Below are positions 5,991-6,588 of a stretch of DNA of 6,588 nt, in pieces. The stretch spans positions 1-6,588 of the forward strand of contig URTH01000100.1 of NCBI GenBank assembly GCA_900550775.1. Reading direction: 5' to 3'. This DNA comes from an uncultured Eubacteriales bacterium (lineage in GTDB: Bacteria > Bacillota > Clostridia > Monoglobales > Monoglobaceae). Within the stretch, counting starts at the first letter, position 1; each line of letters starts with the position of its first letter. The notes beneath the pieces are model-generated. The model searched no databases. It was not told the origin of the DNA and saw only the letters and a program-made list of their open reading frames with translations. The translations under genes and the position numbers were made by a program.

Positions 5991-6588
5991 ATGCGTAATG
6001 TGCTGATGATCCCGGTGCTGCTGCTTGCTGCGGTTATTTTGACAGCGGCGGCGCTGCTTTGGCACCGGTGGACGGTTTACGTTTTGCTTTCAAACAAAAC
6101 CGTTTCGCTTGCGGTTTCCCTGTTTGGCAGGCGCAAAAGGGTCTTTTACCGCGATCTTACCGCGCCGAAAAAAAAGCCGGAGGAGGAGCCTGCAAAGAGC
6201 GGAGAGCCGCCGAAGGAAGAAAAGAAAAAGAAAAAGCAAAAGAAGGCCAAAGCGCGGAAGAACCCGTTTTCCGAGGACAAAAAGCGGATTTATGATAAGG
6301 ACGGCGGCGGATTTCAGATGGACGGATTTTGCGCCGTGGTGCAGGAATACATCGGTTATCTCAAAAAGGGAAGAGAGATGCTGCACCGCTTTTTGGATGA
6401 TACACGGCATAAAATTGCGATTTTATCGCTCTCTGTTTCGCTGGATTTCGGCACCGGGAACCCGGCATATACCGGGATGCTCTACGGCGGAATCTGGTCG
6501 GCGGTCGGCACGGGATATCCGCTGCTTTGCCGCTATTTTGTGATGGACTATCCCAAGCTGTTTTTAACCCCCGATTATGACAGGGCGC
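5991..6588 (+). CDS. DUF2953 family membrane-anchored protein (partial, 3' end outside window)
   Basis: The frame opens at an ATG with GGGAGG 6 nt upstream and runs without a stop for 199 codons to the window edge. Residues about 5-24 are a hydrophobic N-terminal helix (signal anchor). Residues 58-97 form a Lys/Glu/Pro-rich insert with long lysine runs. Residues 145-174 carry LSLSVSLDFGTGNPAYTGML and GGIWSAVG, which I recognise as the core of the DUF2953 family (B. subtilis YtfI-like), where an FGTG...TG...G..W pattern is typical. Its biochemical role is unknown. In Bacillota such genes are often followed by ytfJ/gerW, a spore germination gene, so that gene may lie just downstream; this cannot be seen here. 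The 21-bp gap implies co-transcription with scpB. Confidence 0.82.
   Translation, partial: MRNVLMIPVLLLAAVILTAAALLWHRWTVYVLLSNKTVSLAVSLFGRRKRVFYRDLTAPKKKPEEEPAKSGEPPKEEKKKKKQKKAKARKNPFSEDKKRIYDKDGGGFQMDGFCAVVQEYIGYLKKGREMLHRFLDDTRHKIAILSLSVSLDFGTGNPAYTGMLYGGIWSAVGTGYPLLCRYFVMDYPKLFLTPDYDRA

Noticed and set aside
5358..6065. 235-codon minus-strand open frame opposite scpB
   Set aside because: It lies opposite a clear scpB gene and the DUF2953 start, and its Arg/His/Leu-rich translation matches no family I know. It is explained by codon bias of the real strand.
6109..6543. 144-codon plus-strand open frame rich in Arg and Lys
   Set aside because: It is an out-of-frame reading of the DUF2953 gene; the basic character comes from the purine-rich charged insert. 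The in-frame protein has a ribosome binding site, a membrane helix and a recognisable family core.

Overview
The window looks like chromosomal housekeeping DNA from a moderately GC-rich, Gram-positive-type bacterium, most likely a Clostridia member of the Bacillota (Oscillospiraceae/Ruminococcaceae-like). The basis is strong AGGAGG-type ribosome binding sites, sigma-A-type promoters, and a Firmicutes-style cluster of a small M50 protease, scpA, scpB and a DUF2953 protein. No mobile element, CRISPR array, rRNA or tRNA is visible. The taxonomic placement is inference from protein flavour and gene order.

Minus-strand half (about 70-2017): a two-gene translation operon, rpsB (ribosomal protein S2) then tsf (elongation factor Ts). 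It is read leftwards from a promoter near 1989-2017 that has an extended -10 and an A/T-rich UP-like upstream region. A structured 5' leader of about 155 nt precedes rpsB. A clear intrinsic terminator (70-100) ends the operon 20 bp after tsf, so pyrH and frr, which often follow tsf, are not joined to it here. Positions 1-69 hold nothing I can assign.

Divergent intergenic region (1828-2200, 373 bp): it holds the rpsB leader and promoter, a hairpin-forming inverted repeat (2067-2090), and the lysA promoter. The lysA promoter has a consensus -35, a 17-bp spacer and a near-consensus -10, and is embedded in a nested inverted repeat (2092-2128) that looks like an operator.

Plus-strand half (2201-6588): lysA (diaminopimelate decarboxylase, last step of lysine synthesis), a small site-2-type zinc metalloprotease of family M50, scpA and scpB (the two non-SMC subunits of the SMC-ScpAB chromosome condensin), and the 5' part of a DUF2953 gene cut by the window edge. 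All five genes point the same way with gaps of 112, 76, 35 and 21 bp. I see no terminator between them, so transcription may run through from the lysA promoter, although an undetected promoter ahead of the protease is possible. The 76-bp gap before scpA contains a perfect 10-bp inverted repeat that begins at the stop codon of the protease gene.

The genes themselves are ordinary. I did not find a convincing new system. The observations most worth a second look are regulatory or structural: the palindrome over the lysA promoter, the folded rpsB leader, the TA-ended inverted repeat before scpA, the repeat-built acidic tail on ScpB, and the charged insert in the DUF2953 protein.
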